From positions 124,001-188,000 of the forward strand of contig NZ_JAKGBW010000004.1 in assembly GCF_021556485.1 (NCBI RefSeq): a stretch of DNA of 64,000 nt, written 5' to 3'. A program made the translations under genes and the position numbers. Positions 51,353 through 59,293 of this stretch are shown here, piece after piece. The notes beneath the pieces were generated by a model. That model saw nothing but the letters and a program-made list of their open reading frames with translations. It ran no database searches and was not told the DNA's origin. Numbering within the stretch: position 1 is the first letter of the stretch; the number at the start of each line of letters is the position of its first letter. This DNA comes from Oceanobacillus alkalisoli. GTDB taxonomy: Bacteria; Bacillota; Bacilli; Bacillales; Amphibacillaceae.

Positions 51353-51610
51353 TTAACGGTTGCGGGTGTCGTCTCTGTCGAGTTCTTTTTCTCTGTCTGT
51401 TTCGTCTCTTTCCATCATGTCAGCGTCGTCGTTGTCTTCGTTATCATTGTTTTCTAGGTTGTCTCCGTTATCTTGGTTGTCTTCGTTTTGGTCAAGAGGT
51501 GTTTCGTCGATTGGTTCGTTATCATTATTGTCATCATTTGTTGCACACCCTGTGATCAATGTAAGTGCCAACACAAGGGAACCAATACGGAGAAGCCATT
51601 TATTCATCAT
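51353..51610 (-). CDS. Small, very acidic lipoprotein
   Basis: Protein of 85 residues with a lipoprotein signal (LTLITGCATN, Cys about 22) and then almost only Asp, Asn, Glu and a few Arg (NDDNNDNEPIDETPLDQNED and onward). There is no fold signature; the mature part is likely disordered and could bind cations or fill the wall-membrane space. AAGGAGG lies nine bases before the first ATG; the second codon is also ATG. Single gene, family not recognised. Confidence 0.75.
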   Translation of the reverse strand: MMNKWLLRIGSLVLALTLITGCATNDDNNDNEPIDETPLDQNEDNQDNGDNLENNDNEDNDDADMMERDETDREKELDRDDTRNR

Positions 51611-51723
51611 CTGTGTATGCCTCCTTTTCCATCAAAGTAATTACTCGAATTTAGCATAACCACTTTACCCGAAAGTCATACATCATACACATTGACGAAT
51701 TAACGCTCCACCAACTTACTCAC

Positions 51724-52143
51724 CTACTGAATCGAAAACGTAATTTCCGCTTCACAAGCCAGCTCGCCATCAACGGTTGCCCGGCCTTTCCCTTTCCCGA
51801 TCGGGCCTTTCATGCGGGTGATTTCCACTTCAAGACGCAGCTGGTCGCCTGGCTTTACTTGTCGTTTAAAACGGCATTTATCGAGCCCTGCGAGAAAGCC
51901 GATTTTCCCTTTATTCTCTTCCATATTCAATACTGCAATTGCACCTACCTGAGCCATTGCCTCAACAATCAGAACACCTGGCATGACTGGATAGTCGGGG
52001 AAATGCCCCTCGAAAAACGGTTCATTGATTGTTACATTTTTAATGCCGACTGCGCGTTTCGCCTCGTCGATCTCCTCAATTTTATCGACTAACAGAAATG
52101 GATAACGGTGTGGAATAATTGCTTTAATTTCTTCTATATTCAT
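51724..52143 (-). CDS. fabZ: 3-hydroxyacyl-ACP dehydratase FabZ
   Basis: Hot-dog-fold dehydratase of fatty acid synthesis, which removes water from 3-hydroxyacyl-ACP. [14 protein letters not shown] opens the fold; [23 protein letters not shown] holds the catalytic His (GHFP) and Glu (VEAMAQ). Length 139 is usual. In B. subtilis fabZ (ywpB) is also close to flhOP and mbl, so its place here is part of the conserved backbone. Confidence 0.96.
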   Translation of the reverse strand: MNIEEIKAIIPHRYPFLLVDKIEEIDEAKRAVGIKNVTINEPFFEGHFPDYPVMPGVLIVEAMAQVGAIAVLNMEENKGKIGFLAGLDKCRFKRQVKPGDQLRLEVEITRMKGPIGKGKGRATVDGELACEAEITFSIQ

Positions 52144-52241
52144 CGTTGATTCTCCTCTTTTCTTTATGGTAAAGCAGGATATTTCAAGTGAGTAAATCCA
52201 TATCCTCTTGCTTGCTCGTTTTGATTATATCAAGTTTATAG

Positions 52242-52267
52242 GTTTGACTCCAAGTGAAAACGGAAAA
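52242..52267 (+). promoter_or_regulatory. Possible sigma-B-type promoter
   Basis: GTTTGA (52242-52247) and GGAAAA (52262-52267) are separated by 14 bases, near the sigma-B pattern GTTTAA/GGGTAT. It lies 58 bases upstream of the small lmo0937-like gene. Confidence 0.35.
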
Positions 52268-52324
52268 AGAAAGATAAGCGCATTTACAAGAAGGCATTTT
52301 AAAATTACTGAAGGAGGATACACT

Positions 52325-52471
52325 ATGCTTTGGTCAATTATTGTTCTATTGCTCGTATTATGGCTATTAGGCTTTTCATTTGATGTTGGTGGCGGTCTTG
52401 TCCACTTACTCTTAGTCGTTGCGTTAATCGTGCTTATTTTCCGCTTAGTTACTGGAAGACGAGTCGACTGA
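52325..52471 (+). CDS. 48-residue lmo0937-like membrane protein
   Basis: Two hydrophobic helices (MLWSIIVLLLVLWLLGF and LVHLLLVVALIVLIFRLV) joined by a glycine-rich SFDVGGG turn, ending in TGRRVD. This is the typical form of the lmo0937/DUF5670 family, common in Firmicutes and Bacteroidetes, of unknown role and often linked with stress genes. AAGGAGG lies seven bases before the ATG, so the 87-codon frame that begins further upstream is not the gene. Confidence 0.85.
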   Translation: MLWSIIVLLLVLWLLGFSFDVGGGLVHLLLVVALIVLIFRLVTGRRVD

Positions 52472-52517
52472 CCGATTTAAAAATGCAAGATTTTACAACG
52501 CTCCTATACTTGCATTA

Positions 52518-52557
52518 AAAAGGACATAGGCTTTCACCAACCTATGTCCTTTTTAAT
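52518..52557. terminator. Bidirectional terminator
   Basis: AAAAAGGACATAGG and CCTATGTCCTTTTT form a 14-base stem around a short loop between the convergent lmo0937-like and EpuA-like genes. Confidence 0.88.
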
Positions 52558-52563
52558 ATATTA

Positions 52564-52839
52564 TTATTTTATAACGATGTCGATGATATGCCGCCAGGTT
52601 TCCACTTTTAACGCGTCTATCGGGTTTCCATCACCAATTATCCCAAAACCAATCATAAGCCCTGCTACAAGGGCAAATATGGCGAGAATGATAACGATGA
52701 TGATCCGCAGCCAAATCGGAAACACCCGTACTCTTAACGAGTTGTTCCGCTTTTCATTTCGCTTCTCCTGCTCTTTTTTCGAACCTTTTGTTTTTTGTTC
52801 CTTCGCTGTTTCAGCTTGCTTCAATTGCTTTGTTGACAT
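52564..52839 (-). CDS. EpuA-like membrane protein (annotated in relatives as RNA polymerase subunit beta-like)
   Basis: Protein of 91 residues with a very basic N-terminal half (KEQKTKGSKKEQEKRNEKRN), one membrane helix (about 44-68, IWLRIIIVIILAIFALVAGL) and a short outer tail. This is the form of the EpuA family, small proteins often mislabelled as DNA-directed RNA polymerase subunit beta. Function unknown. It follows flhP by 18 bases, so it is probably the last gene of the mbl-flhO-flhP region. Confidence 0.72.
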   Translation of the reverse strand: MSTKQLKQAETAKEQKTKGSKKEQEKRNEKRNNSLRVRVFPIWLRIIIVIILAIFALVAGLMIGFGIIGDGNPIDALKVETWRHIIDIVIK

Positions 52840-52857
52840 CGTTCGATCTCCTTAATG

Positions 52858-53697
52858 TTAACTTCTCAGTTGATTGATAAGACCCATCATCTGATCGGTC
52901 GTTGAAATCGTCCGGGCATTGAATTGGTAGGCGCGTTGTGCCATTAGTAATTCTGACATCTGAGCTGCTAAATCAACATTCGCCTGCTCCAGTATCCCGC
53001 TTTCAACTAATGAATCGATAATACCAACCGGCAAAGCGACTTCATTTACCGCAAACCCGTGTTCATCAGCGTCTGGTAAGCGGAAGAGATTGCCACCCAC
53101 TGCTTCCAGTACATGCGGCCGGGTAATTTCAACAATGGCGATTGCTCCAGCTACTTCAAGCTGGCCTCCCCGCTCAACTACGATTTGCCCGTTATCCCGA
53201 ACTTCGATTCCTTCAAATCCGTTCGCAATGACGATCGGGCCACCATTTTGCCCAAGGACTGGCTCGCCGTCACCATTTGTCAGCATCACCGAATCCGCTG
53301 CCGCACTCGTCCTCTGCAAATAAAAACTTCCATCACGTGTATAATTCGTCTCAATCGCTCCCGGCTCACCAGTTTGAATCTGGAAAAAATGCCGCCCGTT
53401 GCGAAGCGCAAGGTCAAGCGCCCGGTTCGTCGTCTGCAAGGCACCAATGGATAAATCATTGTTGATTGCTCCTAGCCTTGCCCCTGAACCGACACGAATA
53501 CCTTCTGGCGTAAGACGATTCACCGCGTTTTCCGGGGTGTTCAGATTATTGATTTGCTGGGTTAATAAAGAGGAAAATTCCGCATTTCTCGTTTTGTAGC
53601 CTGGTGTTTGGCTATTTGCCATATTATGTCCAATCAAGTCCAGTTTCTGTTGCAGCTGATTCATTGTCACCGCTGCTTGGATCATCGTTCGTGACAT
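52858..53697 (-). CDS. flhP: Flagellar hook-basal body rod protein FlhP
   Basis: FlgG/FlgF-type rod protein of 279 residues. The N-terminal MNQLQQKLDLIGHNMANSQTPGYKTR and C-terminal ANVDLAAQMSELLMAQRAYQFNART segments are the paired coiled-coil ends that assemble into the rod. ALDLALRNGRHFFQIQ starts the central domain. In B. subtilis FlhO and FlhP form the distal and proximal rod. It lies 28 bases after flhO on the same strand. Confidence 0.93.
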   Translation of the reverse strand: MSRTMIQAAVTMNQLQQKLDLIGHNMANSQTPGYKTRNAEFSSLLTQQINNLNTPENAVNRLTPEGIRVGSGARLGAINNDLSIGALQTTNRALDLALRNGRHFFQIQTGEPGAIETNYTRDGSFYLQRTSAAADSVMLTNGDGEPVLGQNGGPIVIANGFEGIEVRDNGQIVVERGGQLEVAGAIAIVEITRPHVLEAVGGNLFRLPDADEHGFAVNEVALPVGIIDSLVESGILEQANVDLAAQMSELLMAQRAYQFNARTISTTDQMMGLINQLRS

Positions 53698-53725
53698 GGA
53701 TTAAAACCTCCAATCCGCTCCAAAA

Positions 53726-54529
53726 TTAACCGAGACGGCCGATTTCAGATACTGTTTTCCCTAAGCTTTCATCGTATGCCCGTAAGACACGCTGATTGAG
53801 TTCAAACATCCGGTAAGCATTCAACTGGTCCGTCATTGTCGTTGCACCGTCCACATTCGATCCTTCAAGAAAGCCTTGCTGAACGGCAAATCGAGCATCA
53901 GCTGGCATTGCTCCCGCTTCTCCGTTGTACAGATTGTCGCCTTCTTTCGTCAGTTCATTCACATCAGCTGTATAGGCTAGTCCAAGCTGAATCGTTTCCG
54001 TATCCATCTGAAGCAATCCCGCATTTGTTACGGTAAAATCTCTGCCTCCTGTTTCAATCGGCGCACCAGCACTGTTTAACACGTAATAGCCCTGATTCGT
54101 GACAAGAAAACCGTTCCCGTCAACGGTAAAATTTCCGTTCCGAGTAAGGCGCTCTTCCCCTGCTTCATTTTGCACACGGAAAAAGATGCCGCCTGTCTCG
54201 TCCGGTACTTCCCCTTGCGTAATGGCGAGGTCTGTACTGATAGTTGTTTCCTGGATGTCGCCCTGGGCAAAGTCAGGCACGAATTCCTGGACGTAGACAC
54301 CCGTATTCATGGAACCGATCGTCTCATTTATACGGAGATTCGCATTCCGGTTCACGGGAAGCTGTTTTTTCCCTTGGGCTTGCAGCAGCATTTCCGGGAA
54401 AGATCGGATTGTTGCTTGATCTGCTTTGTATCCAGGTGTATTCATATTCGCCATATTATTCCCTAGTGCTTCCTGGTGGCGCTGCTGGGTTATCATGCCA
54501 CTTGCAGCGGTGTAGAATCCTCGTAACAC
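53726..54529 (-). CDS. flhO: Flagellar hook-basal body rod protein FlhO
   Basis: Partner of FlhP, 267 residues, with the same family ends: MLRGFYTAASGMITQQRHQE and NNMANMNTPGYKADQ at the N-terminus, GSNVDGATTMTDQLNAYRMFELNQRVL at the C-terminus (given in two parts around MTDQ). It forms part of the flagellar rod outside the membrane. The mbl-flhO-flhP order is the Bacillus order. Confidence 0.93.
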   Translation of the reverse strand: MLRGFYTAASGMITQQRHQEALGNNMANMNTPGYKADQATIRSFPEMLLQAQGKKQLPVNRNANLRINETIGSMNTGVYVQEFVPDFAQGDIQETTISTDLAITQGEVPDETGGIFFRVQNEAGEERLTRNGNFTVDGNGFLVTNQGYYVLNSAGAPIETGGRDFTVTNAGLLQMDTETIQLGLAYTADVNELTKEGDNLYNGEAGAMPADARFAVQQGFLEGSNVDGATTMTDQLNAYRMFELNQRVLRAYDESLGKTVSEIGRLG

Positions 54530-54567
54530 ATGGTTTCCTCCTTTTAGCGTTCAGGATTTTTTAAATT

Positions 54568-54606
54568 ATGGATAGCTAAAGTTGCTAAACGTGCGCTTCC
54601 GCCTTG
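54568..54606. repeat. Fragment of the GCTTCCGC-type repeat
   Basis: GCTAAACGTGCGCTTCCGCC with a TTGCTTTTA tail is one end of the dispersed element, sitting between mbl and flhO. Confidence 0.5.
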
Positions 54607-54609
54607 CTT

Positions 54610-55611
54610 TTAGCCAATCTTCTTCCGTTCAATCTTATCAATATTCTCAAGCATGATCCCTGTTCCTTTGGCAACACAGCTCATCGGCTCTTCTGCTACA
54701 AATACAGGCACTTTCAATTCTTCTGCGAGCAATTGGTCCATCCCGTGAATCAGAGCACCGCCACCTGTAAGGATGACACCGCGGTCGATAATATCAGCAG
54801 ATAATTCCGGTGGAGTTTGCTCGAGGACTGTTTTAGCTGCTTGTACAATTAAATAAACATGCTCACGGAGAGCCTCTTCAATTTCTTTGGAGTTTACGGT
54901 AATTGTTTGCGGAAGACCACTCACCATGTCCCGACCACGAATCTCAAGGGATTCATCACGCGAACCTTCAAACACGGTTGCGACACTGATTTTAATTTCT
55001 TCAGCTGTCCGCTCCCCGATTAAAAGCTTATACTTTTTCTTAATATACTGTAAAATTTCCGCATCAAAATTATCCCCTGCCATTTTAATGGATTCAGAGG
55101 TTACAATGCCACCCATGGAAAGAACGGCCACATCTGTCGTTCCACCACCGATATCGACAACCATGTTTCCGCTTGGCTGGTAAATTTCCATTCCAGCACC
55201 GATTGCTGCAACCTTGGGCTCTTCTTCCAGATATACTTTTTTCCCGCCTGATTTTTCCGCTGCTTCTTTAATCGCTTTCTGTTCGACTTTCGTAATGTTC
55301 GTCGGGCAGCAAATGAGCATGCGTGGTTTTGTAAACAGGCCTTTTACATTGATTTTATTAATAAAATGCTTTAACATCGCTTCCGTTACGTCAAAATCAG
55401 CAATTACCCCATCCTTCAGCGGGCGAATTGCTTCTATATTTCCCGGTGTCCGACCAACCATGCGACGAGCTTCTTCTCCGACTTCAAGCACTCTTCCAGT
55501 ATTTCGGTCCATCGCTACTACAGCTGGTTCATTCAACACAATTCCTTTTCCTTTTACATGAATTAAAACGTTGGCGGTTCCAAGGTCTATTCCAATATCT
55601 CTAGAAAACAT
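54610..55611 (-). CDS. mbl: MreB-like rod-shape protein Mbl
   Basis: Actin-fold ATPase guiding lateral cell-wall synthesis. SRDIGIDLGTANVLIHVKGK is the phosphate 1 region, MVVDIGGGTTDVAVLS phosphate 2, and ILTGGGALIHGMDQLLAEEL the adenosine motif. RNTGRVLEVGEEARRMVGRTPGNI is typical of MreB/Mbl. Mbl rather than MreB is chosen because of its place between spoIIID and flhO, as in B. subtilis. Length 333 is normal. Confidence 0.95.
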   Translation of the reverse strand: MFSRDIGIDLGTANVLIHVKGKGIVLNEPAVVAMDRNTGRVLEVGEEARRMVGRTPGNIEAIRPLKDGVIADFDVTEAMLKHFINKINVKGLFTKPRMLICCPTNITKVEQKAIKEAAEKSGGKKVYLEEEPKVAAIGAGMEIYQPSGNMVVDIGGGTTDVAVLSMGGIVTSESIKMAGDNFDAEILQYIKKKYKLLIGERTAEEIKISVATVFEGSRDESLEIRGRDMVSGLPQTITVNSKEIEEALREHVYLIVQAAKTVLEQTPPELSADIIDRGVILTGGGALIHGMDQLLAEELKVPVFVAEEPMSCVAKGTGIMLENIDKIERKKIG

Positions 55612-55790
55612 TCTATCTAGGTCCTCCCAAATTAACTTGTCTTACATCGTGGTTTAGACACAATGCTACTAATAACATATTTTATCACAGTTTGCCTCAT
55701 TTAACTTCTTTTATTGATAATTATTTTGTGAAATTTTGATTGGCTTTGCCTGAGGATGATGGAGCGGATAAATGCTTGAAGAAACTTGTT

Positions 55791-55835
55791 AAAAAAATGG
55801 GCTACTAATCCGGGGTAGCGACTAGTAGCATGAAG
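55791..55835 (-). terminator. Terminator after spoIIID
   Basis: GCTACTA and TAGTAGC pair around a GC-rich loop, followed on the minus strand by CCATTTTTTTAAC. Confidence 0.75.
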
Positions 55836-55857
55836 TTTTATCAATTCCGGGAGATGT

Positions 55858-56118
55858 TCACTTCACGAGGTTCTCCTGTTTATATTTTTGTCTCGTCGCT
55901 TCCCCGCCGCGCAAGTGCCTGATCGCTTTATGATATTCGAGCACTTCTTTTACCTGACCGGCAAGTTCGGGATTGATTTCGGGTAAACGTTCAGTCAAAT
56001 CTTTATGGACGGTACTTTTCGAGACCCCGAATTCTTTGGCGATTTTGCGGACTGTCTTTCTCGTTTCAATCACATGCTGTCCAATACGGATTGCTCTTTC
56101 TTTGATGTAATCATGCAC
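55858..56118 (-). CDS. spoIIID: Sporulation transcription factor SpoIIID
   Basis: Small DNA-binding regulator (86 residues) of the mother cell, acting with sigma-E. TVRKIAKEFGVSKSTVHKDL is the helix-turn-helix, and the C-terminal RGGEATRQKYKQ basic helix makes the second DNA contact. The sequence is close to the B. subtilis protein throughout. The gene is the immediate upstream neighbour of mbl, as in Bacillus. Confidence 0.97.
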   Translation of the reverse strand: MHDYIKERAIRIGQHVIETRKTVRKIAKEFGVSKSTVHKDLTERLPEINPELAGQVKEVLEYHKAIRHLRGGEATRQKYKQENLVK

Positions 56119-56340
56119 ACCGTTCGCCTCCTAAGTTGATCGTTCTGAGGTGTCATCTCTTATCTCTTCAACCGGGGCTTATTATTCAATGCTGTCAACT
56201 GAACCGAAAAGTTAGTCTATGTAATTTGCATCATTGCAGGATTAGAAAAAGTCACTAGTATGCTCATTCACCTCAGCACTAAAATCTTGGTTGGTTTGTA
56301 ACATTTTATTACAAGCACCAACCGAATATGAATAAATCTT

Positions 56341-56442
56341 TTGGGACAGGGGGTCAGAGCGTTTGTCCCAGTTCGGAGGGACAACGGGGTCAGAGGCAAT
56401 GTCCCACTGGGACAAATGCTCTCACCCCATCACCCCATCTGT
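56341..56442. repeat. Cluster of three REP-like hairpins
   Basis: GGGACAGGGGGTCAGAGC-GTTTGTCCC, GGGACAACGGGGTCAGAGGC-AATGTCCC and GGGACAAATGCTCTCACCCC follow one another in the 380-bp gap between spoIIID and spoIIQ. Nothing else is seen in the gap. Confidence 0.8.
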
Positions 56443-56453
56443 TCCGCCGCCAC

Positions 56454-56492
56454 GTAAAAACACCTTGGCTTCTAGGGCCAAGGTGTTTTCTC
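56454..56492 (-). terminator. Terminator after spoIIQ
   Basis: AAAACACCTTGGCC and GGCCAAGGTGTTTT-type arms form a strong stem around CTAGAA, with T-rich flanks on both strands. Confidence 0.87.
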
Positions 56493-56497
56493 AAAAT

Positions 56498-57421
56498 TTA
56501 TTCTTCTGTGTTTTCTTCTGTTTCCTCTTGATCTTCTGGTTGTTCTTCTTCTGCTCCAGCGTCAGATTCGTCGTTTTCGGCATCAGCATCTTCGTCCTGT
56601 TCGTCCGTTTCCTCTGGCTGATCGACTGCATCTGTTTCCTCTGCCGGCTCTGTTTCTTCAGCTTCTTCTGTTACATCTTCAGACTCTTCAGCTTCATCCG
56701 CTACATCTTCTGTTGATTCGCCTGAATCGATGATCCCATCAAGCTTTGCGAGCGGTTGATTCAACACTGCTTCAGGGTTAACTGGTGTGTCGCCTTTTCG
56801 GACTTCGAAATGGACATGATTGCCATGCTCGGTTCCGAATTTATTTTGTCCGGCTGTACCAATTGCTTCTCCCTGTTTTACTTCAGCATCTGCTTCAACA
56901 TTCACTTCACCAAGACTTGCATAATAGGTTTTCACGTCGTCCGCGTGATCGATTACGACAACATTCCCTAATAGCGGATCTTCTTTAACCTCAGCGACTG
57001 TTCCACTTAACGCAGCGACTACTTCAAAGCTTTCCCCATCTTCAGTTGCGATATCAATTCCTGTGCTTTGATAATAACGATTGTTGTAATGGATTAGGGC
57101 ATTTACCTTCTCTGATTCGTCTGCGTTATAATCAAAAAACTTCGTTACAATTTGTGCTTCTTCACTGTCTGCTACAGGCAATTGAACGACTTCCTGCTGT
57201 TCCATTACAGGTTCAGCGTCCTCATCATTCAGGACCGGAGAATACTCATCCGTCTGATCCCACTCCTCGACAATATCCTGCTCGTCTCCATTGTTTTGAT
57301 ACCAGACGACAGCTGAGATTAATAGAGCTGCTAGGACCAAATAAAGACTTGGGAAGAACCACCGTTTACGGAAAATGCGTGTCCAACGTTTTTTTGGACC
57401 GAATTTGTTTTCCTCATTCAT
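56498..57421 (-). CDS. spoIIQ: Forespore engulfment protein SpoIIQ
   Basis: Forespore membrane protein that pairs with mother-cell SpoIIIAH across the septum. One membrane helix (about 24-42), then a degenerate LytM/M23 domain (about 105-225): the early metal His is replaced (YYQSTGIDIA), while GNHVHFEVRKG keeps the late His pair. The same loss makes B. subtilis SpoIIQ catalytically inactive. The last 85 residues are almost all Glu, Asp, Thr and Ala (ESTEDVADEAEESEDVTEEA and onward), more acidic than in B. subtilis and in line with a salt-adapted host. It lies upstream of spoIIID and next to spoIID as expected. Confidence 0.93.
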   Translation of the reverse strand: MNEENKFGPKKRWTRIFRKRWFFPSLYLVLAALLISAVVWYQNNGDEQDIVEEWDQTDEYSPVLNDEDAEPVMEQQEVVQLPVADSEEAQIVTKFFDYNADESEKVNALIHYNNRYYQSTGIDIATEDGESFEVVAALSGTVAEVKEDPLLGNVVVIDHADDVKTYYASLGEVNVEADAEVKQGEAIGTAGQNKFGTEHGNHVHFEVRKGDTPVNPEAVLNQPLAKLDGIIDSGESTEDVADEAEESEDVTEEAEETEPAEETDAVDQPEETDEQDEDADAENDESDAGAEEEQPEDQEETEENTEE

Positions 57422-57540
57422 TTCTTCATCACCTCAACAACCATTCTGTTCAGAAAATAGAAAACCTATACATCTGCAAGGCAATATTTTTCAAAAACAT
57501 GTATTATTTCAGTTGTTAAGGGGAAATTAAGGGATTATAT

Positions 57541-57830
57541 AACAAAGGCGGAAGCGCCCTTGCAGGTTAAAAACGCGATTGTCTTCGCAACACCTGCACT
57601 AGCACATCCAGTAGTCGCAGCACCGTACAAACTGTGCCTCCCAGGATGGGAGGTAAAGGAAACTCAGGCGACGATAGTGAGTTGATGTTGACTTTCACCA
57701 CAAGGGTATAAGGGCGACTAAGCCTCACAAAGATCGAACGGCCGAGTCTTCTTTATCGATTGGAGGATTGTGAAGTTTGATAGTTGCTGGCGCAGCGCGG
57801 ACGTGGCTAACGCTAGTAATTAAAGTTATC
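57541..57830 (-). repeat. GCTTCCGC-type repeat, largest copy
   Basis: About 290 bases between spoIIQ and spoIID. On the plus strand it opens ACAAAGGCGGAAGCGCCC, continues GCAGGTTAAAAACGCGATTG and CTAGCACATCCAGTAGTCGC, and ends GACGTGGCTAACGCTAGTAA. The ends match the deleted copy at 26487, the first half the copy at 18780, and the CACAGTTTGTAC stretch (in complement) the copy at 63905. No open frame in it looks real. Confidence 0.75.
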
Positions 57831-57865
57831 CACTGTATTTTTATTTTATTGTTTCCTATGAAATC

Positions 57866-57900
57866 AGGAAAACCCCCGTCTATCTTGAGACGAGGGTTGG
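57866..57900 (-). terminator. Terminator overlapping the spoIID stop
   Basis: CCCTCGTCTC and AGACGGGGG pair around AAGAT, followed on the minus strand by TTTTCCTG. Confidence 0.7.
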
Positions 57901-59040
57901 AGCTGCTTCATCTAGTGTACTTATATCAATTCCTTGGTAATAATGTTTCACGATTTCTTCATAGTTTTTTCCTTCTTTTGCCATGCTATCCGCACCAAAC
58001 TGACTCATCCCGATGCCATGACCATTTCCTTTCGTCGTGAAAATATAATGATCATTCGTTTGTTTGACGGAAAAATCAGTGGAACGGAGCTCAAGCTTAT
58101 CGCGAATTTCCCTACCCGTAAATGTATTGTCTTCAACCATAAACTGGCTGACTCGGCCGCTGTCGAGCCGGGCTATCGTAATATGCTCGGCGGCATCTTC
58201 GGATATCGTAATGGCAAGACGCTCTTCCAGTTCCGCTTTCGTAAATGTTTCTTGATTAACAAGCTTCGGGTTTTCTAAATCCCATGGGCTTGGCACACTT
58301 CGCAAATAAGGCAGTTCATTTTCCCAATAGTCCTCCGAGTTTTCCGTGTAACCATTACTCATTGAAAAATAGGCAGGCATAATCGGGTCATCTTCATACG
58401 TTAGAATCTCTCCGCGTGTTGCTTCCACCGCCGCCTTAATCTTTTGCATATTATCTTCATAGGCACTGCCCCATTGCTGCTTCAGCTCCTCACTATTCTT
58501 ATATACTTGGTGTTGCACCGTATCGGTAATATCATAGGAATCCTCATCATTTGCGAGGAGATGATTGACCGTATATGTCCGAGCTGCGAGCGCTTGAGCT
58601 TTCAGTGCCTCTATTTCAAAGGTTGCAGGCATTTCCGCAGCGACGACACCGACGATATAATCTTCTAATGAAACATCTTCAACGACATCTGCTTTTGTCC
58701 GCATGACTGCGACGGATATTGCCTTCTGATTTGCTTCTTGACTTTCATTCGTTATCGTAAAATCATCCGCTGGCTCTGTTGCTTCGTTACTTTTGTTGAG
58801 CGGCAGTACAATCAGACTCGGGACGGCAATAATGAGGATAAGCAGGGATGCAAACAGCAGGATGAGCGGCAGCCGGTAAGAGAACTGATGATGCCTGAAA
58901 TAAGCGGAACCCTTTCGGTTGATGGAAGGGGGGGGCTTTCGTTTCATTGTTTGAAGCTTTGGCTTGCTCGATATTGCTTTCAATTGTGATTTTTTCTTGA
59001 GCAGTTTCTGGATATGGGCGTTTTTCTTCGGACTTTTCAC
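57880..59040 (-). CDS. spoIID: Stage II sporulation lytic transglycosylase SpoIID
   Basis: Peptidoglycan transglycosylase needed for septal wall thinning and engulfment. One membrane helix (about 58-80), then the SpoIID domain: EDYIVGVVAAEMPATFEIEA, ALKAQALAARTYTV and the late GNGHGIGMSQFGADSMAKEG. The N-terminus before the helix is about 55 residues long and basic, longer than I would expect. It is supported because AAGGAGGG lies six bases before the GTG start at 59040. That extension contains a run of eight C (58928-58935 on the complement) coding for Pro-Pro-Pro. Confidence 0.94.
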   Translation of the reverse strand: MKSPKKNAHIQKLLKKKSQLKAISSKPKLQTMKRKPPPSINRKGSAYFRHHQFSYRLPLILLFASLLILIIAVPSLIVLPLNKSNEATEPADDFTITNESQEANQKAISVAVMRTKADVVEDVSLEDYIVGVVAAEMPATFEIEALKAQALAARTYTVNHLLANDEDSYDITDTVQHQVYKNSEELKQQWGSAYEDNMQKIKAAVEATRGEILTYEDDPIMPAYFSMSNGYTENSEDYWENELPYLRSVPSPWDLENPKLVNQETFTKAELEERLAITISEDAAEHITIARLDSGRVSQFMVEDNTFTGREIRDKLELRSTDFSVKQTNDHYIFTTKGNGHGIGMSQFGADSMAKEGKNYEEIVKHYYQGIDISTLDEAAPTLVSR

Positions 59041-59218
59041 AAATTCCCTCCTTGTCGCTGACTTGCCGTGCAGGGAGATTCGATTTTCACTCCTTCTTCT
59101 GCACAGCCTAGTATTGCAATCTACTATTATATTTATACGAAAAAACGAGAAATAGACCTGTGAAATTGCAGTTTATTAAGAAATTCGTGTGATATCCAAG
59201 TCGGAGAAAATACAAATA

Positions 59219-59258
59219 ACCCCTACCAGATATTTTTTTCTGAAATAGGGGTGTTTTA
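59219..59258 (-). terminator. Probable terminator after murA
   Basis: ACCCCTA and TAGGGGT form a seven-base stem around a 20-base A/T-rich loop with a T-rich tail, 35 bases beyond the murA stop. Confidence 0.55.
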
Positions 59259-59293
59259 TTTTGTACCCGGGCTGGAATGACCGGGGAATTTAT

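Noticed and set aside
52564-52839. RNA polymerase beta subunit
   Set aside because: The protein is a 91-residue basic single-pass membrane protein of the EpuA type; the label in related genomes is a known misannotation.
59131-59157. Sigma-E promoter for spoIID (CGTATAAAT with GTCTATT upstream)
   Set aside because: The spacing is several bases too short for the sigma-E pattern, so it was not listed although regulation by sigma-E is expected.
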